From NCBI RefSeq assembly GCF_050433565.1, contig NZ_JBNPWZ010000006.1, positions 158,557 to 222,556 of the forward strand: a stretch of 64,000 nucleotides of DNA, given 5' to 3'. The position numbers and the translations under genes were made by a program. Shown here piece by piece: positions 45,260 to 54,269 of the stretch. Source of the DNA: Ornithinibacillus bavariensis (GTDB lineage Bacteria > Bacillota > Bacilli > Bacillales > Amphibacillaceae). The notes under the pieces are model-generated. The model saw only the letters and a program-made list of their open reading frames with translations. It ran no database searches and was not told the DNA's origin. Each line of letters opens with the position of its first letter. Position 1 is the stretch's first letter.

Positions 45260-45547
45260 TCAAACCAAGTGTAAGATTACCCTAAATACGATTAAACAAA
45301 TAAGTATCATAAGTGCATTTTGGAAGTGGGGTCTTTTTATCCGTTCTTCTTGTTTTCTGGAAGCCATTATACTGGCTAATAATAAAAAGGTTGCTGTTAA
45401 AAACGCTATTACACCAACAGGTCTTACAATGATAGTCAAAAACGGGATCGTTATACCGTTTGCATCTAAATAAAAATAGGTTGAAATTGGAACGGCACCA
45501 ATAACAAAAAATATAATCGCCAACCACCTTGCTGTTGAATACTTCAT
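45260..45547 (-). CDS. small membrane protein
   Basis: The 95-residue protein has three hydrophobic segments (about 7-27, 33-62 and 77-94). The basic stretch SRKQEERIKRPHF should be cytoplasmic. No family recognised. Its start lies behind GGAAGGTGGAAAATGA. Confidence 0.6.
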   Translation of the reverse strand: MKYSTARWLAIIFFVIGAVPISTYFYLDANGITIPFLTIIVRPVGVIAFLTATFLLLASIMASRKQEERIKRPHFQNALMILICLIVFRVILHLV

Positions 45548-46037
45548 TCATTTTCCACCTTCCATATGATATCCACAATTTAGACTCTCATCTAGCTATA
45601 TCTAAAGGGTTCTTGTCACTACAACAATTTAAGCTAATATGCTCTCATTCATTTTCGGTTAAATAGTTCATAGCAGTCACCCTTACCAATTCAATACTAT
45701 CATAATATTCTAAATAATTTTCATGAAAGATATCGAACTTTGTATTTAATGATCAATCATATTAATAATACAACAAAAACAGATGCTCTCATTATGTTGA
45801 TTTTCCAAATATAAAAGAGCCTGCTTTTGAAAAAAGATTGATAAAAACAGGCTCTTTAAATATTTCACGGGGATGAATTTTATAAAAAGTTTAATCATTT
45901 TCTTCCTGTGTTACTAAACAATCATGCCCTTTTCTTGAATAAGTAATCTGGATTATTCTATCTTTACGATATGGTGTTCTAATTTAATTGCTTACATCGC
46001 TCTTATTCCAAACTATCAGCAGATTTAAGCTATTATG
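45548..46037. other. gene-free region with an orphan terminator
   Basis: Nothing coding is evident. A strong hairpin at 45813-45858 is the only clear element. Confidence 0.5.
45813..45858. terminator. bidirectional hairpin AAAGAGCCTG/CAGGCTCTTT
   Basis: A 10-bp perfect stem with a long A-rich loop and short A/T flanks. It lies 180 bases past the AAC(3)-like gene and may terminate it. Confidence 0.65.
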
Positions 46038-46487
46038 TTAAAGATGAAACGAAAACTGTACCGTCTCCGATTCATCCCCTCCAATTTTATTGTAGAATTC
46101 AACAGCATGTTGATCTTCCACATCAGCTTGAACAAATAAATCCTTTATATCTTTTGATCTGCAATAATCCATTAATTCACCAACTAAATTACTTCCAATT
46201 CCCCGACGCTGATAGTTCTTATCGACCGCCAAGTCATATAAATACATTGAAGAACCCTCCTGGTCATACATCAGTAATTCGTAACCTGTTAAACCACCAA
46301 CAACTTCATCACCAATAAAAGCAACAAAACAAATAAAATCGGGTTTAGCTATAAGACTTCTTATGTTCTTATCGTTTACGTAGTTCAAATTTGGTGACCC
46401 AAATTCTTTATTAAACAATAATACTAATTTAGAAAAACTACTTTCATCACCGATTGCCAGTTTTCTATATTCGACTACTTTTTCCAC
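46038..46487 (-). CDS. GNAT acetyltransferase similar to AAC(3)-I aminoglycoside acetyltransferases
   Basis: The 149-residue GNAT shows the AAC(3)-I-like layout: F-G-S-P near residue 30, MYLYDLAVDKNYQRRGIGSNLV (acetyl-CoA P-loop RRGIG) and the late FVQADVEDQHAVEFYNKIGG. The clinical enzymes share YxYDLAV and VQAD. It may acetylate aminoglycosides, though many chromosomal relatives have other substrates. It begins at a GTG behind GGAGGG. A dispersed repeat lies directly upstream. Confidence 0.82.
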   Translation of the reverse strand: MEKVVEYRKLAIGDESSFSKLVLLFNKEFGSPNLNYVNDKNIRSLIAKPDFICFVAFIGDEVVGGLTGYELLMYDQEGSSMYLYDLAVDKNYQRRGIGSNLVGELMDYCRSKDIKDLFVQADVEDQHAVEFYNKIGGDESETVQFSFHL

Positions 46488-46530
46488 TCAATTTTCCCTC
46501 CGATCTAATCAGGTGTATATATCGTTGATT

Positions 46531-46867
46531 TTTTCAACAACTGTTCTGCCCCATTAATTGGAGTACTTAATATTCAGAATCCTATATATATTTTAACATA
46601 AATATCCAATTCTTAGCTGTTCCTCAAAAAATAACCCAGATAAACTGTAAGATTTTCAATCACCCTAAAGTAACCACAATAAACCCTCTGATCCTATTTA
46701 AGGGCATAGGGTGAAAAAATGTTCCTATCCACTTTTTTGAATTTTACCAACTATTATGTTACTGGACATCAGGTTTTCATCAAAAAATAGTTCTATACTC
46801 TGTTACCTTAATTTACCGAATTTGTAACAAAAACTGCTTATTCAACTAAAGCACCCTTTCGTTTAAG
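46531..46867 (+). repeat. dispersed non-coding repeat, copy e (both ends present)
   Basis: The left palindrome unit (TCTGCCCCATTAATTGG, 46531-46568) and right unit (CTTATTCAACTAAAGCACCC, 46837-46867) bound an AT-rich core with AACATAAATATCCAATTC, an AGGGCATAGGG hairpin region and ATGTTACTGGACATCAGG. It lies directly before the exporter's promoter. Confidence 0.8.
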
Positions 46868-46890
46868 CACAACGTTCCGTAAACCATCTA

Positions 46891-46919
46891 TTTACAACCT
46901 TCTGAAAACAATATACAAT
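46891..46919 (+). promoter_or_regulatory. sigma-A-type promoter of the leader peptide/ABC exporter unit
   Basis: TTTACA, a 17-base spacer and TACAAT. The transcript should start near 46926, about ten bases before the leader's AAGGAGG. Confidence 0.7.
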
Positions 46920-46949
46920 TTGATTATCTAAAACAAGGAGGTAATTTAC

Positions 46950-47006
46950 ATGAGAAACATGACAAAAAAAGCCGTATTAACATATAAGGGTGGAGCATTA
47001 TCTTAA
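46950..47006 (+). CDS. 18-residue leader peptide
   Basis: The peptide MRNMTKKAVLTYKGGALS is encoded behind a perfect AAGGAGG at 7 bases from its ATG, stronger than the site of the exporter that follows. It ends 60 bases before that exporter's start. Its last third (ATAAGGG, 46984-46990) can pair with CCCTTAT at 47024-47030. It resembles leader peptides such as BmrB, which sense ribosome stalling by antibiotics and control a multidrug ABC transporter downstream. Confidence 0.75.
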   Translation: MRNMTKKAVLTYKGGALS

Positions 47007-47060
47007 AATATAAACGGTGACTCCCCTTATATGTGTTTAAATAAAACACACAAAAAGGGG
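46984..47060 (+). promoter_or_regulatory. translational attenuator with competing hairpins
   Basis: CCCCTT (47023-47028) can pair with AAGGGG (47055-47060), the exporter's Shine-Dalgarno sequence. This is supported by an inner 7-bp stem TGTGTTT/AAACACA (47032-47038, 47044-47050). The same CCCTTAT can instead pair with ATAAGGG inside the leader ORF. The two foldings exclude each other, so translation of the leader should set whether the exporter is translated. No U tract follows, so control should be translational, not by termination. Confidence 0.7.
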
Positions 47061-47066
47061 TAAATA

Positions 47067-48809
47067 ATGAGTTTTCCAATCAAAAAATTCTTCTCATATT
47101 ATAAACCATATTTAGGGTTATTTCTTTTGGTGTTGGCATGTGCCTTTATTACATCAATAGTTGATTTGGTTTTCCCGTTACTCGTTAGATTTATTACGAA
47201 AGATGTTCTCGAAGAAGACCTAACTATTGCTCTAAGTAAAGTATATTGGATTGGCGGGCTAATGCTCTTATTAGTCGTGATCAAGAATATTGGGAACTTC
47301 TTTGTGGACTACAAGGGTCATGAAGTTGGTGCTCGTATGGAAAGTGATTTGCGCAAGGAGCTTTTTGCTCATATGCAAAAGCTTTCTTTTAGCTTTTATG
47401 ATAAAGAAAAAACTGGTCAGCTCATGTCAAGATTAACAAATGATCTTTTACTACTTTCTGAGTTGTATCATCACGGTCCAGAAGACTACCTTAAATATTC
47501 GGTTCGGTTAATTGGAGCATTTATCATTTTGTTTTTTATAAATGCACCATTAACGATTGCAGTATTCTGTTTTTTACCATTCTTAGTTATCTTCGGGTTA
47601 TATTTTAATAAGATATTGAACAAAGCTTATACAAGAAACAAAGAGCGAATTGCAGACATAAACGGACAAGTGGAGGATAGTCTATCAGGAGTACGAGTAG
47701 TAAAAGCCTTTGCCAACGAGCATTTAGAGATTAAGAAGTTTAACATAGAAAATAATCGCTTCCTAGATAGTAGAAAGAAAACGTATAAGGCTGAAGCATA
47801 CTTTTATAATTGTTTTGAAACAATTATCCAATTTATTACAATTACCGTGATTATCTTTGGGAGTGCCAGTATCGTTAGTTACAAGCTTGATTTGGCGGAT
47901 TTAATTACTTTTTTATTGTATATCGGTTATCTAATTGAACCTATTCAAAAGCTCATCCATATGAGCACTCAGTTTCAGGAAGGAATTACAGGCTTCCAGC
48001 GTTTTATGGAAATCATGAATAAGAAACCGACAATTGAGAATAAGCGTAATGCCATAACGTTGACAGAGGTACACGGTGAAATTGAGTTCAGGCAAGTTTC
48101 CTTTCGTTACGAAGAGCAATTGAATGATATCTTGGTAAAATTGTCTCTTCATGTAAAACCTGGAGAGTACATTGCATTAGTTGGTCCATCTGGTGTAGGA
48201 AAAACTACTTTGTGTTCGCTTATTCCTCGCTTTTATGATGTATCAGATGGGGAAGTATTACTAGATGGGATAAACGTTCGTGATATCAATCTTCAATCAT
48301 TAAGAAGCATAGTAGGTATTGTACAGCAGGATGTTTATATTTTTGCAGGGACGGTAATGGAAAATATCCGCTACGGGAATCCAACTGCAAGTGATGAAGA
48401 AGTTTTTACTGCAGCAAAGAAAGCAAATGCGCATGAATTTATCATGAGCTTGCCCAACGGCTATCAATCCGAAATCGGGCAACGAGGTGTCAGACTGTCT
48501 GGAGGACAGAAGCAACGACTCAGTATTGCTCGTGTATTTTTAAAGAATCCACCAATTCTTATTTTAGATGAGGCGACGAGTGCATTAGATAACGAGAGTG
48601 AAAATTTTATCAAACAATCACTAGAATCATTAGCAAAAGGACGTACAACCATCGTGATTGCCCATCGTCTTTCAACAATCCGAAATGCCGGAAAAATCAT
48701 CGTACTAACAGAAGACGGTATTGTTGAACAAGGTACCCATGAAGCTTTACTTGCACAAGATGGGGTATATGCACATCTGTATTCCAAGCAATTTAAAATA
48801 AAAGTATAA
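47067..48809 (+). CDS. multidrug-type ABC exporter (half-transporter)
   Basis: The 580-residue MsbA/LmrA/BmrA-type exporter has a six-helix membrane domain (about 10-310) and an ATPase domain with Walker A (GPSGVGKTT), signature (RLSGGQKQR), Walker B (ILILDEATSALD) and H-loop (IAHRLS). It would act as a homodimer exporting drugs or lipids. Its ribosome binding site, AAAAGGGG, is contained in a hairpin controlled by a leader peptide. A terminator follows. Confidence 0.93.
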   Translation: MSFPIKKFFSYYKPYLGLFLLVLACAFITSIVDLVFPLLVRFITKDVLEEDLTIALSKVYWIGGLMLLLVVIKNIGNFFVDYKGHEVGARMESDLRKELFAHMQKLSFSFYDKEKTGQLMSRLTNDLLLLSELYHHGPEDYLKYSVRLIGAFIILFFINAPLTIAVFCFLPFLVIFGLYFNKILNKAYTRNKERIADINGQVEDSLSGVRVVKAFANEHLEIKKFNIENNRFLDSRKKTYKAEAYFYNCFETIIQFITITVIIFGSASIVSYKLDLADLITFLLYIGYLIEPIQKLIHMSTQFQEGITGFQRFMEIMNKKPTIENKRNAITLTEVHGEIEFRQVSFRYEEQLNDILVKLSLHVKPGEYIALVGPSGVGKTTLCSLIPRFYDVSDGEVLLDGINVRDINLQSLRSIVGIVQQDVYIFAGTVMENIRYGNPTASDEEVFTAAKKANAHEFIMSLPNGYQSEIGQRGVRLSGGQKQRLSIARVFLKNPPILILDEATSALDNESENFIKQSLESLAKGRTTIVIAHRLSTIRNAGKIIVLTEDGIVEQGTHEALLAQDGVYAHLYSKQFKIKV

Positions 48810-48825
48810 GTTTTTCTAAACAGAA

Positions 48826-48866
48826 AACGGACCACTTCATAACAAAAGGGGTGGTCTGTTTTTTTA
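48826..48866 (+). terminator. terminator after the ABC exporter
   Basis: ACGGACCAC pairs with GTGGTCTGT, followed by seven T. Confidence 0.9.
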
Positions 48867-48904
48867 TTCGCTTGAAGGATTCCAAAGCAAATTACTACTG
48901 GAAT

Positions 48905-48960
48905 CTTCCACTAAACTGCCCCGTTAGTTGAGGTACTTAATATTCTAATTTTTATATGTA
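48905..48960 (+). repeat. dispersed non-coding repeat, copy f (left end only)
   Basis: It holds the palindrome unit (ACTGCCCCGTTAGTTGAGGT) and TACTTAATATTC, then stops after TATATGTATTT. The rest of the gap to 49238 is AT-rich with no gene. Confidence 0.75.
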
Positions 48961-49238
48961 TTTGGGGGGCGAAGTTAACTCCCGAAAATTGTTACTAATG
49001 CCTCAAGCCTTTTAAACTAATTACCTGATTTTTTTGAAGATGTTTCCATTTGGTAGTAATAATGATTGATTTTTCAGAAAATAGGAGGATTTTTTTGATT
49101 TTAGATAGAACATTTCTATTAGCTTTGTTTCTATGAAAAGTAATCGCTCTTCAAAGTGGTTTGAGGAATTTTCATTTTATTTACTAACAAAAGTTGTCAG
49201 GGAACAAGGCTATAAACCAAATGGGGAGGAATTTGAAA

Positions 49239-50183
49239 ATGATTAGATTTAGGAAGACATTAATGGTGTTACTTACTATTTTACTAGTTATACCAACATT
49301 TAGTTTAAAGCCTGAGGAAGCAAGCGCAGCAGCTACATTTATTCGACCATCAGAAGGGACTGTAACATCTGGCTTTGGTCCGCGTTGGGGATCCATGCAT
49401 TATGGAGTAGATATTGCTAAAAGTGGGACAGTTCCAGTCGTAGCATCGGCTCCAGGTACGGTTATATTTGCTGGTCAAGCAGGGACGTATGGAAATGTAG
49501 TATATGTTCATCACCAGATTAATGGTGTATCTTATGTAACGGTTTATGCACATTTGAGGTCGATTAGTGTTCGTGTAAATGATGTGGTTTCACAAGGGCA
49601 ACGATTAGGCTATATGGGGGAGACCGGAAATGCTCAAGGACAGCATGTACATTTTGAATTACATAAGGGAACATCAACATGGAACAGGGCGTATGCTGTT
49701 GACCCAATGGATTACTTTGACAAGAATATCGTACCAGTTGAGGAGGGATCTTTTAGGCTGTTAACAGGAACGTTTTCAACGGTAGCTTCTCAGCAAGAAG
49801 CAGCGGAACGTCTACGTCAAGCAACGGGATGGACGGTTTATACTGTAAATGAGAACGGATTACGTTTAAAAACTGGAACATTTACAACGAGAGCTTCAGC
49901 GGAAGCCGGTCAACGATTAATCACACAACAATTCGGTTGGGTTTCCTACATCAAACAGGAGTACTTCCGTTTATTAACGGGCACCTTTAATTCAACAGCA
50001 GAACAAAATGCGGCATATGAAAGACTTAGAAATGACACTGGCTGGACAGTTTACAAAGTAAACGAGAATGGATTGCGATTGAAGACTGGTACGTTTAAAA
50101 CAAGAACAGCAGTTGAACAGGCCCAACAGCTCGTGACAAATGATTATGGGTGGATAACTTATATCCAAGTAGAAGAACAATAG
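49239..50183 (+). CDS. secreted M23 (LytM-type) peptidase with four SPOR-like repeats
   Basis: The 314-residue exported cell-wall hydrolase has a signal peptide (about 1-30, ending SAA). Then comes an M23 domain with Zn ligands His54 and Asp58 (MHYGVDIA), the VVYVHHQ strand and the HVHFEL motif. The C-terminal half has four tandem SPOR-like repeats of about 35 residues (FRLLTGTF, LRLKTGTF, FRLLTGTF, LRLKTGTF), which bind peptidoglycan. The ATG at 49239 with GGGGAGGA is chosen over an upstream in-frame ATG. Confidence 0.92.
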   Translation: MIRFRKTLMVLLTILLVIPTFSLKPEEASAAATFIRPSEGTVTSGFGPRWGSMHYGVDIAKSGTVPVVASAPGTVIFAGQAGTYGNVVYVHHQINGVSYVTVYAHLRSISVRVNDVVSQGQRLGYMGETGNAQGQHVHFELHKGTSTWNRAYAVDPMDYFDKNIVPVEEGSFRLLTGTFSTVASQQEAAERLRQATGWTVYTVNENGLRLKTGTFTTRASAEAGQRLITQQFGWVSYIKQEYFRLLTGTFNSTAEQNAAYERLRNDTGWTVYKVNENGLRLKTGTFKTRTAVEQAQQLVTNDYGWITYIQVEEQ

Positions 50184-50358
50184 AAAAAAACCTAGCTAAA
50201 TCTATAGAAAGAAATGGACTGCATATTTCATGTGGTTTTGTCTAAGAAATTAGTTGAGAAGATGGATGCGGAGTTAAGGAGATGGATGGTTTATTCTACA
50301 TATCTACCTTCCCATTCCACGGGTTCAAACACAAAAACGTCAGAGCATCATAAACGAT

Positions 50359-50387
50359 AAAAGGACTTCAAGGTAGAAGTCCTTTTA
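50359..50387. terminator. bidirectional terminator
   Basis: AAAGGACTTC and GAAGTCCTTT form a 10-bp stem with a 6-base loop between the M23 gene and the converging VOC gene. Confidence 0.85.
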
Positions 50388-50475
50388 TCCTATTCAATAG
50401 TTAATTCAATTTTAAACTTAATAAGTATATCTATTTTATCTGCATGAAATAACATTAGGGAGTGCTTGAAGTTTA

Positions 50476-50862
50476 TTATTGTTGCTCTATTATCTGTATA
50501 AGGTTTCCACATGTATCGTCAAATACAGCTATAATGATATCACCCGTTTTGGTCGGTTTCATAGTAAACCTTACGCCTTGGTTAATTAATCGTTGATATT
50601 CTTCTTGAATATCAGGAACGCCAAACATCGTTACCGGGATACCATCGGCAAATAGTTTCTTTTGGTATTCCTTAGCAGCAGGGTGCTCATTCGGTTCGAG
50701 TAAAAGTTCGGTACCGTCCTGAGCTTCTGGAGAAACAACCGTTATCCACCGATATGCGCCTGAGGGAACGTCATGTTTTTTAACAAATCCTAACGTATTG
50801 GTATAAAAGTCTAGTGCCTTGTCTTGATCTTGAACGAAAATACTGGTAACAATGATATTCAT
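50476..50862 (-). CDS. VOC (glyoxalase/bleomycin-resistance) family protein
   Basis: The 128-residue protein is made of two beta-alpha-beta-beta-beta modules with the typical start (VTSIFVQDQDKALDFYTNTLGF) and the end DTCGNLIQIIEQ. A Glu near residue 57 (LLLEPNEH) and the C-terminal Glu could bind metal. It follows an ArsR gene by about 90 bases on the same strand, so the regulator probably controls it. The substrate is unknown. Confidence 0.88.
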   Translation of the reverse strand: MNIIVTSIFVQDQDKALDFYTNTLGFVKKHDVPSGAYRWITVVSPEAQDGTELLLEPNEHPAAKEYQKKLFADGIPVTMFGVPDIQEEYQRLINQGVRFTMKPTKTGDIIIAVFDDTCGNLIQIIEQQ

Positions 50863-50955
50863 TATAATTAATCTCCTTCTATTTTTGGTTATAGGTTCTT
50901 ATTCTAACGGTTTATAGTAAAACAAAGAAAAAATGTTACGGCCTGGAGCTTACTA

Positions 50956-51234
50956 TTACTCTACCCATCCCTTCAATAAATTTTTCAGTGGTTCGTTGTT
51001 AAATATAAGTACTCGATATTTTCCTTTTCGCTTTGACATTACGAGTCCTGCATCTTCTAATGTCGTTAGATGTTTTGAAATCGCTTGACGAGAGATGGAA
51101 AGGCCATGCTTCATTATGAGACGTACAGTAAGCTCATACAATGTCAATTCATTGCGTTCGGATAGTTCATCTAATATTAGTCGCCGAGTTGAATCAGCAA
51201 GTGCTTTGAAAATAGTGTCTTTTTCCAAATTCAT
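50956..51234 (-). CDS. ArsR-family regulator, probably from a leaderless transcript
   Basis: The 92-residue winged helix has FKALADSTRRLILDELSE, the recognition region SRQAISKHLTTLEDAGLV and wing SKRKGKYRVL. It lacks a metal-binding Cys motif, so it is one of the metal-free class often paired with VOC or SRPBCC proteins. A longer frame is open upstream, but it runs through the promoter. The -10 ends 6 bases before the ATG at 51234, so the mRNA should begin at or near the start codon. Confidence 0.85.
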   Translation of the reverse strand: MNLEKDTIFKALADSTRRLILDELSERNELTLYELTVRLIMKHGLSISRQAISKHLTTLEDAGLVMSKRKGKYRVLIFNNEPLKNLLKGWVE

Positions 51235-51240
51235 ATACCG

Positions 51241-51298
51241 ATTATACGCAACCCTTAGGTTGCTTGTCAACTTTATGCAACTGTTTGGTTGCATAAAG
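51241..51298 (-). promoter_or_regulatory. consensus promoter with two operator palindromes
   Basis: TTGACA (51265-51270), an 18-base spacer and TATAAT (51241-51246) are both perfect matches. The spacer contains the palindrome GCAACC-CTTA-GGTTGC (51248-51263). Upstream lies a perfect 11-bp inverted repeat CTTTATGCAAC/GTTGCATAAAG (51271-51298). Both share the GCAAC half-site and should be ArsR autoregulatory sites. Confidence 0.82.
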
Positions 51299-51361
51299 AG
51301 TTCGTATTGAATGTAGCTATAAATAATGATAAAAAGCAGTCAAACAGTAAAGGAGCTTGGT

Positions 51362-51901
51362 TTATTTTCCAAGCTCCTCTTCCATCAATATCCTACCTAT
51401 ATTGATTAGTGAAAGTAGATATGCGCTAAACCTCAGATCGGCCAATTTCAAAAAATTGTTTTTAGGGACCGTTGCAAGTCTCCCGTCAGGAAGGCTCTCC
51501 ATGGCCAGTTTGATACGTTGACATTCCCCGCCCGACAAAGTGCTCAGAGGCTGGCCCAGTGTTATGTATCCGAGTCCCACATCCTCAAGCGACTGCATTA
51601 TACGGAGCAAATTCCTTCCCACTGAAGAATGTCGAAGCTTCCCGTACCGTCATAGCGAGTACGTCGCTGATGGAATCGGCATCCGGTTGGTTAAACCGGG
51701 GCAGCCGATTGCGGATGAATGCGGTAAAAGTCTCATTAAGCTGCCTCTGCGCTTCTGCACTTACAGTGTCGAACACCAAGGAAGATTTTCCCGAGCCCGA
51801 GACGCCGGTGAAGATTGTGATTTTTCGCTTCGGTATACAGACATTTACATTTTCAGGTTATTCTCGCGAGCTCCTCTGATTATGATATCTTCAATGTTCA
51901 T
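51362..51901 (-). pseudogene. relic of a UvrA-like ABC ATPase gene
   Basis: An ATG at 51901 behind GAGGTGGAG opens MNIEDIIIRGARENNLK, then a frameshift. The next frame has IFTGVSGSGKSSLVFDTVSAEAQRQLNE, the Walker A region of UvrA paralogues. After a large internal deletion and another shift comes LEDVGLGYITLGQPLSTLSGGECQRIKLA, the distal signature region. The C-terminal end past that is unrelated sequence. An intact gene would be near 750-950 residues. The fragment is relatively GC-rich. Confidence 0.85.
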
Positions 51902-52184
51902 AGACTCCACCTCGTATTTCCATTTTTTTAGCTTTCACAGTATAACGGAATAATCACGACAACAGTGCCATGATTAGACGAATGATCTCAGGTGCAGATA
52001 CAGCCTATTCGCACCTAGAAGGCTAATGATGTAGCTATACTCACCAGAGAAACCGGTGCAAAAATAAAGTTTTAGACTGAACCCAATATGAAAAAGCGGC
52101 GGTCTAAGGCCAGAAAATCAAGTCCTAAACTTGCTGCTTTTAAAATGAAAATAACGATCTTATCTTTGGAATGTGCAATATTCA

Positions 52185-52754
52185 TTAGTTCCCATCAAAA
52201 TGATAAATTAGTTGTACAACACCTGAAGAGAACGTTCTTGTATCAACCAGTTTTAAATTCAATCTCTGTTTTATATCCACAAACAGCGGTTTCCCTTCTC
52301 CCAAAACAACAGGGTGAACAGATAATCTAAATTCATCAACAAGTCCTAAATTGATAAAAGTTGTAATAAGACTAGCTCCACCATATAGCCAGATGTCTTT
52401 ACCAGACTTATTCTTTAATTTATTTACTTCTTCAAGAATATTATCATTTATGAATATTGCTTTATCATCAGTCCCCTTTTGCGTCCTGGAAAACACATAT
52501 TTCTCTTTACTATGATACAATTCCCAAAGCTCTTTTTCAGAATTCGTATGTTCAATTTCCGGAGTAAATTGTCCCCATAAATCATAGCTTTTTCTTCCAT
52601 ATAAAATTGTATCAATTTGATTTAAAAAATTGATAAACCCCATCTCCGGGTCCATAATACACCAATCAACTTCACCATTTTTCCCTTCAATAAAACCATC
52701 TAAGGTAACCGCTAAATCTAAAATTATTTTTCGTGTATTTAAGATATTTGACAT
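52185..52754 (-). CDS. dihydrofolate-reductase-like protein (RibD C-terminal domain)
   Basis: The 189-residue RibD_C-type reductase has KIILDLAVTLDGFIEGKNGEVDW, YGRKSYDLW, DIWLYGGASLITTFINLGLVDEF and HPVVLGEGKPLF. It is AT-rich like its neighbours, unlike the member at 44362. It is divergent from a WYL regulator, which likely controls it. Confidence 0.88.
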   Translation of the reverse strand: MSNILNTRKIILDLAVTLDGFIEGKNGEVDWCIMDPEMGFINFLNQIDTILYGRKSYDLWGQFTPEIEHTNSEKELWELYHSKEKYVFSRTQKGTDDKAIFINDNILEEVNKLKNKSGKDIWLYGGASLITTFINLGLVDEFRLSVHPVVLGEGKPLFVDIKQRLNLKLVDTRTFSSGVVQLIYHFDGN

Positions 52755-52918
52755 TTTTATTCCTCCAATTATTATGTTTCGTAGTTATCCATGGTCAGCC
52801 CATTTACAGATTCACAGCCTGTTACATTAAGTTAAACGGTGCTATCCTTTCGTTGTATACTTTCTATAAGTATCAGTCCTTTCTAAATAGAGGTATTTCT
52901 ATTATAATGATTAATTCT

Positions 52919-52939
52919 TGACATCTTGTGTCATATAAT
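52919..52939 (+). promoter_or_regulatory. palindrome next to the WYL-regulator promoter
   Basis: TGACA-TCTTG-TGTCA (52919-52933) directly abuts a TATAAT (52934-52939), 45 bases before the regulator's start. This is a likely autoregulatory site in the divergent gap. Confidence 0.5.
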
Positions 52940-52983
52940 ATTAAATAAAACTTAATATTTTTTTAAAAGAGTGGTGGGGAACG

Positions 52984-53961
52984 TTGAGAGGCGATCGATT
53001 ATTATCGATTATGTTGTATTTACAATCTCATGGACAAATATCAGCAAAAGAATTAGCAAGCAAATTAGAGGTTTCGGAGAGAACCATATATCGTGATATA
53101 GAGGCACTCAGTAGCATAGGTGTTCCGGTTTACGCGGAGCGTGGGAGAAATGGTGGATTGTCACTAATTGAAGGGTATGAAACCAAGCTAACTGGACTCG
53201 ACGAATTTGAAATCCGGGCCTTATTTGTTTCTCCCGCTGAACAAATACTAGAAGACTTAGGACTAAATCGAAATTCTGAAAGAGCTAGAAATAAACTTAT
53301 CGCATCCTTACCTTCAATATCTAGGGAAAATGCTAAACGTGTATGGAACCGGATTCATGTTGATATAAGTTCATGGAGAGCACAACAAGAAAAAATGAAT
53401 TCTTTTGAAGTTATTAAGGATGCAATTTGGAAGGAAAATAAATTAAAAATAGTTTATCAGCATCTAAATGGAAAGATTAATGAAGTAATAACTTGTCCAC
53501 TTGGATTAGTCTCGAAGGGGAATAATTGGTACTACATAGCTTCCAAAGAGAATGGTGATATTCGAAATTACCGCATTTCTCGTATTCGTGAAGCAATCAT
53601 TCTGAATGAGGCATTTTCAAGACCGCTAAACTTTGATCTTGCTCAATACTGGAAATCTTCAACAGAGGCCTTTATAGAAAACTTACCCAGCTTCGACGTA
53701 TCGGTCGAAGTTAAGGCGTCTCTATTACCTAGGTTAAAATTCACGGGACGTTTTGCTCGGATAAAGGAAGTAGGATCTCAAAATAAGAATGGTTGGGTAT
53801 CTGTAGAACTTTCCTTTGACACGGAGGATGAAGCAAAAGGATATATACTAGGTTTTGCAGACGATATAAAAATAATGAAGCCTATCGATTTGCGAGATAA
53901 GATTGTGAAAATGGCTGAATCCGTTGTAGCATTGTATAGACATGAAGACAGAACAACATAA
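52984..53961 (+). CDS. HTH/WYL-domain transcriptional regulator (YafY type)
   Basis: The 325-residue protein has an HTH_11 domain (ISAKELASKLEVSERTIYRDIEALSSIGVPVYAERGRNGG, about 20-58) and a WYL domain (KLKIVYQHLNG with VITCPLGLVSKGNNWYYIAS, about 154-190). A winged C-terminal region follows. The TTG start follows GTGGTGGGG. It is divergent from the DHFR-like gene at 52185. Confidence 0.92.
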   Translation: MRGDRLLSIMLYLQSHGQISAKELASKLEVSERTIYRDIEALSSIGVPVYAERGRNGGLSLIEGYETKLTGLDEFEIRALFVSPAEQILEDLGLNRNSERARNKLIASLPSISRENAKRVWNRIHVDISSWRAQQEKMNSFEVIKDAIWKENKLKIVYQHLNGKINEVITCPLGLVSKGNNWYYIASKENGDIRNYRISRIREAIILNEAFSRPLNFDLAQYWKSSTEAFIENLPSFDVSVEVKASLLPRLKFTGRFARIKEVGSQNKNGWVSVELSFDTEDEAKGYILGFADDIKIMKPIDLRDKIVKMAESVVALYRHEDRTT

Positions 53962-54269
53962 TTAACTAGTTTCCTTGTCTAAATACTTTTGAACTGTTAT
54001 TGGAACAGGCTGTAAAAACTATAACAACAAAAGATGCACTTCATTTAAGAAGTGCATCTCTATAATCATACTTCGTATAATTATCAAAATACCCTTGAAT
54101 ATAAGATTTGGTTGAGTACATAACTTTATTTTTAAACGGCTGTCCATTTACAGTATAGTTCACAAATAAGGTTAACTCATTGGTGAATCTTCACAATCTT
54201 TTGTGTAGAAGCGCATAAAATAGACGCTTCTACTAAAGAAAAGCGCCCTAAATTTCATGGTATCACTTA
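53962..54269. other. gene-free region between convergent genes, with two hairpins
   Basis: It holds AGATGCACTTC/GAAGTGCATCT (54032-54059), a terminator-like 11-bp stem after the WYL gene, and GTAGAAGCG/CGCTTCTAC (54206-54233), which lies beyond the VanY stop. Confidence 0.7.

Noticed and set aside
45282..45578. 98-codon frame overlapping the membrane protein at 45260
   Set aside because: Same region in another frame, with Cys/Tyr-rich low-plausibility composition. The frame at 45260 has clean membrane helices and a ribosome binding site.
51540..51953. Plus-strand 106-137 codon frames
   Set aside because: They are antisense shadows of the UvrA-like relic, whose minus-strand motifs are unmistakable.
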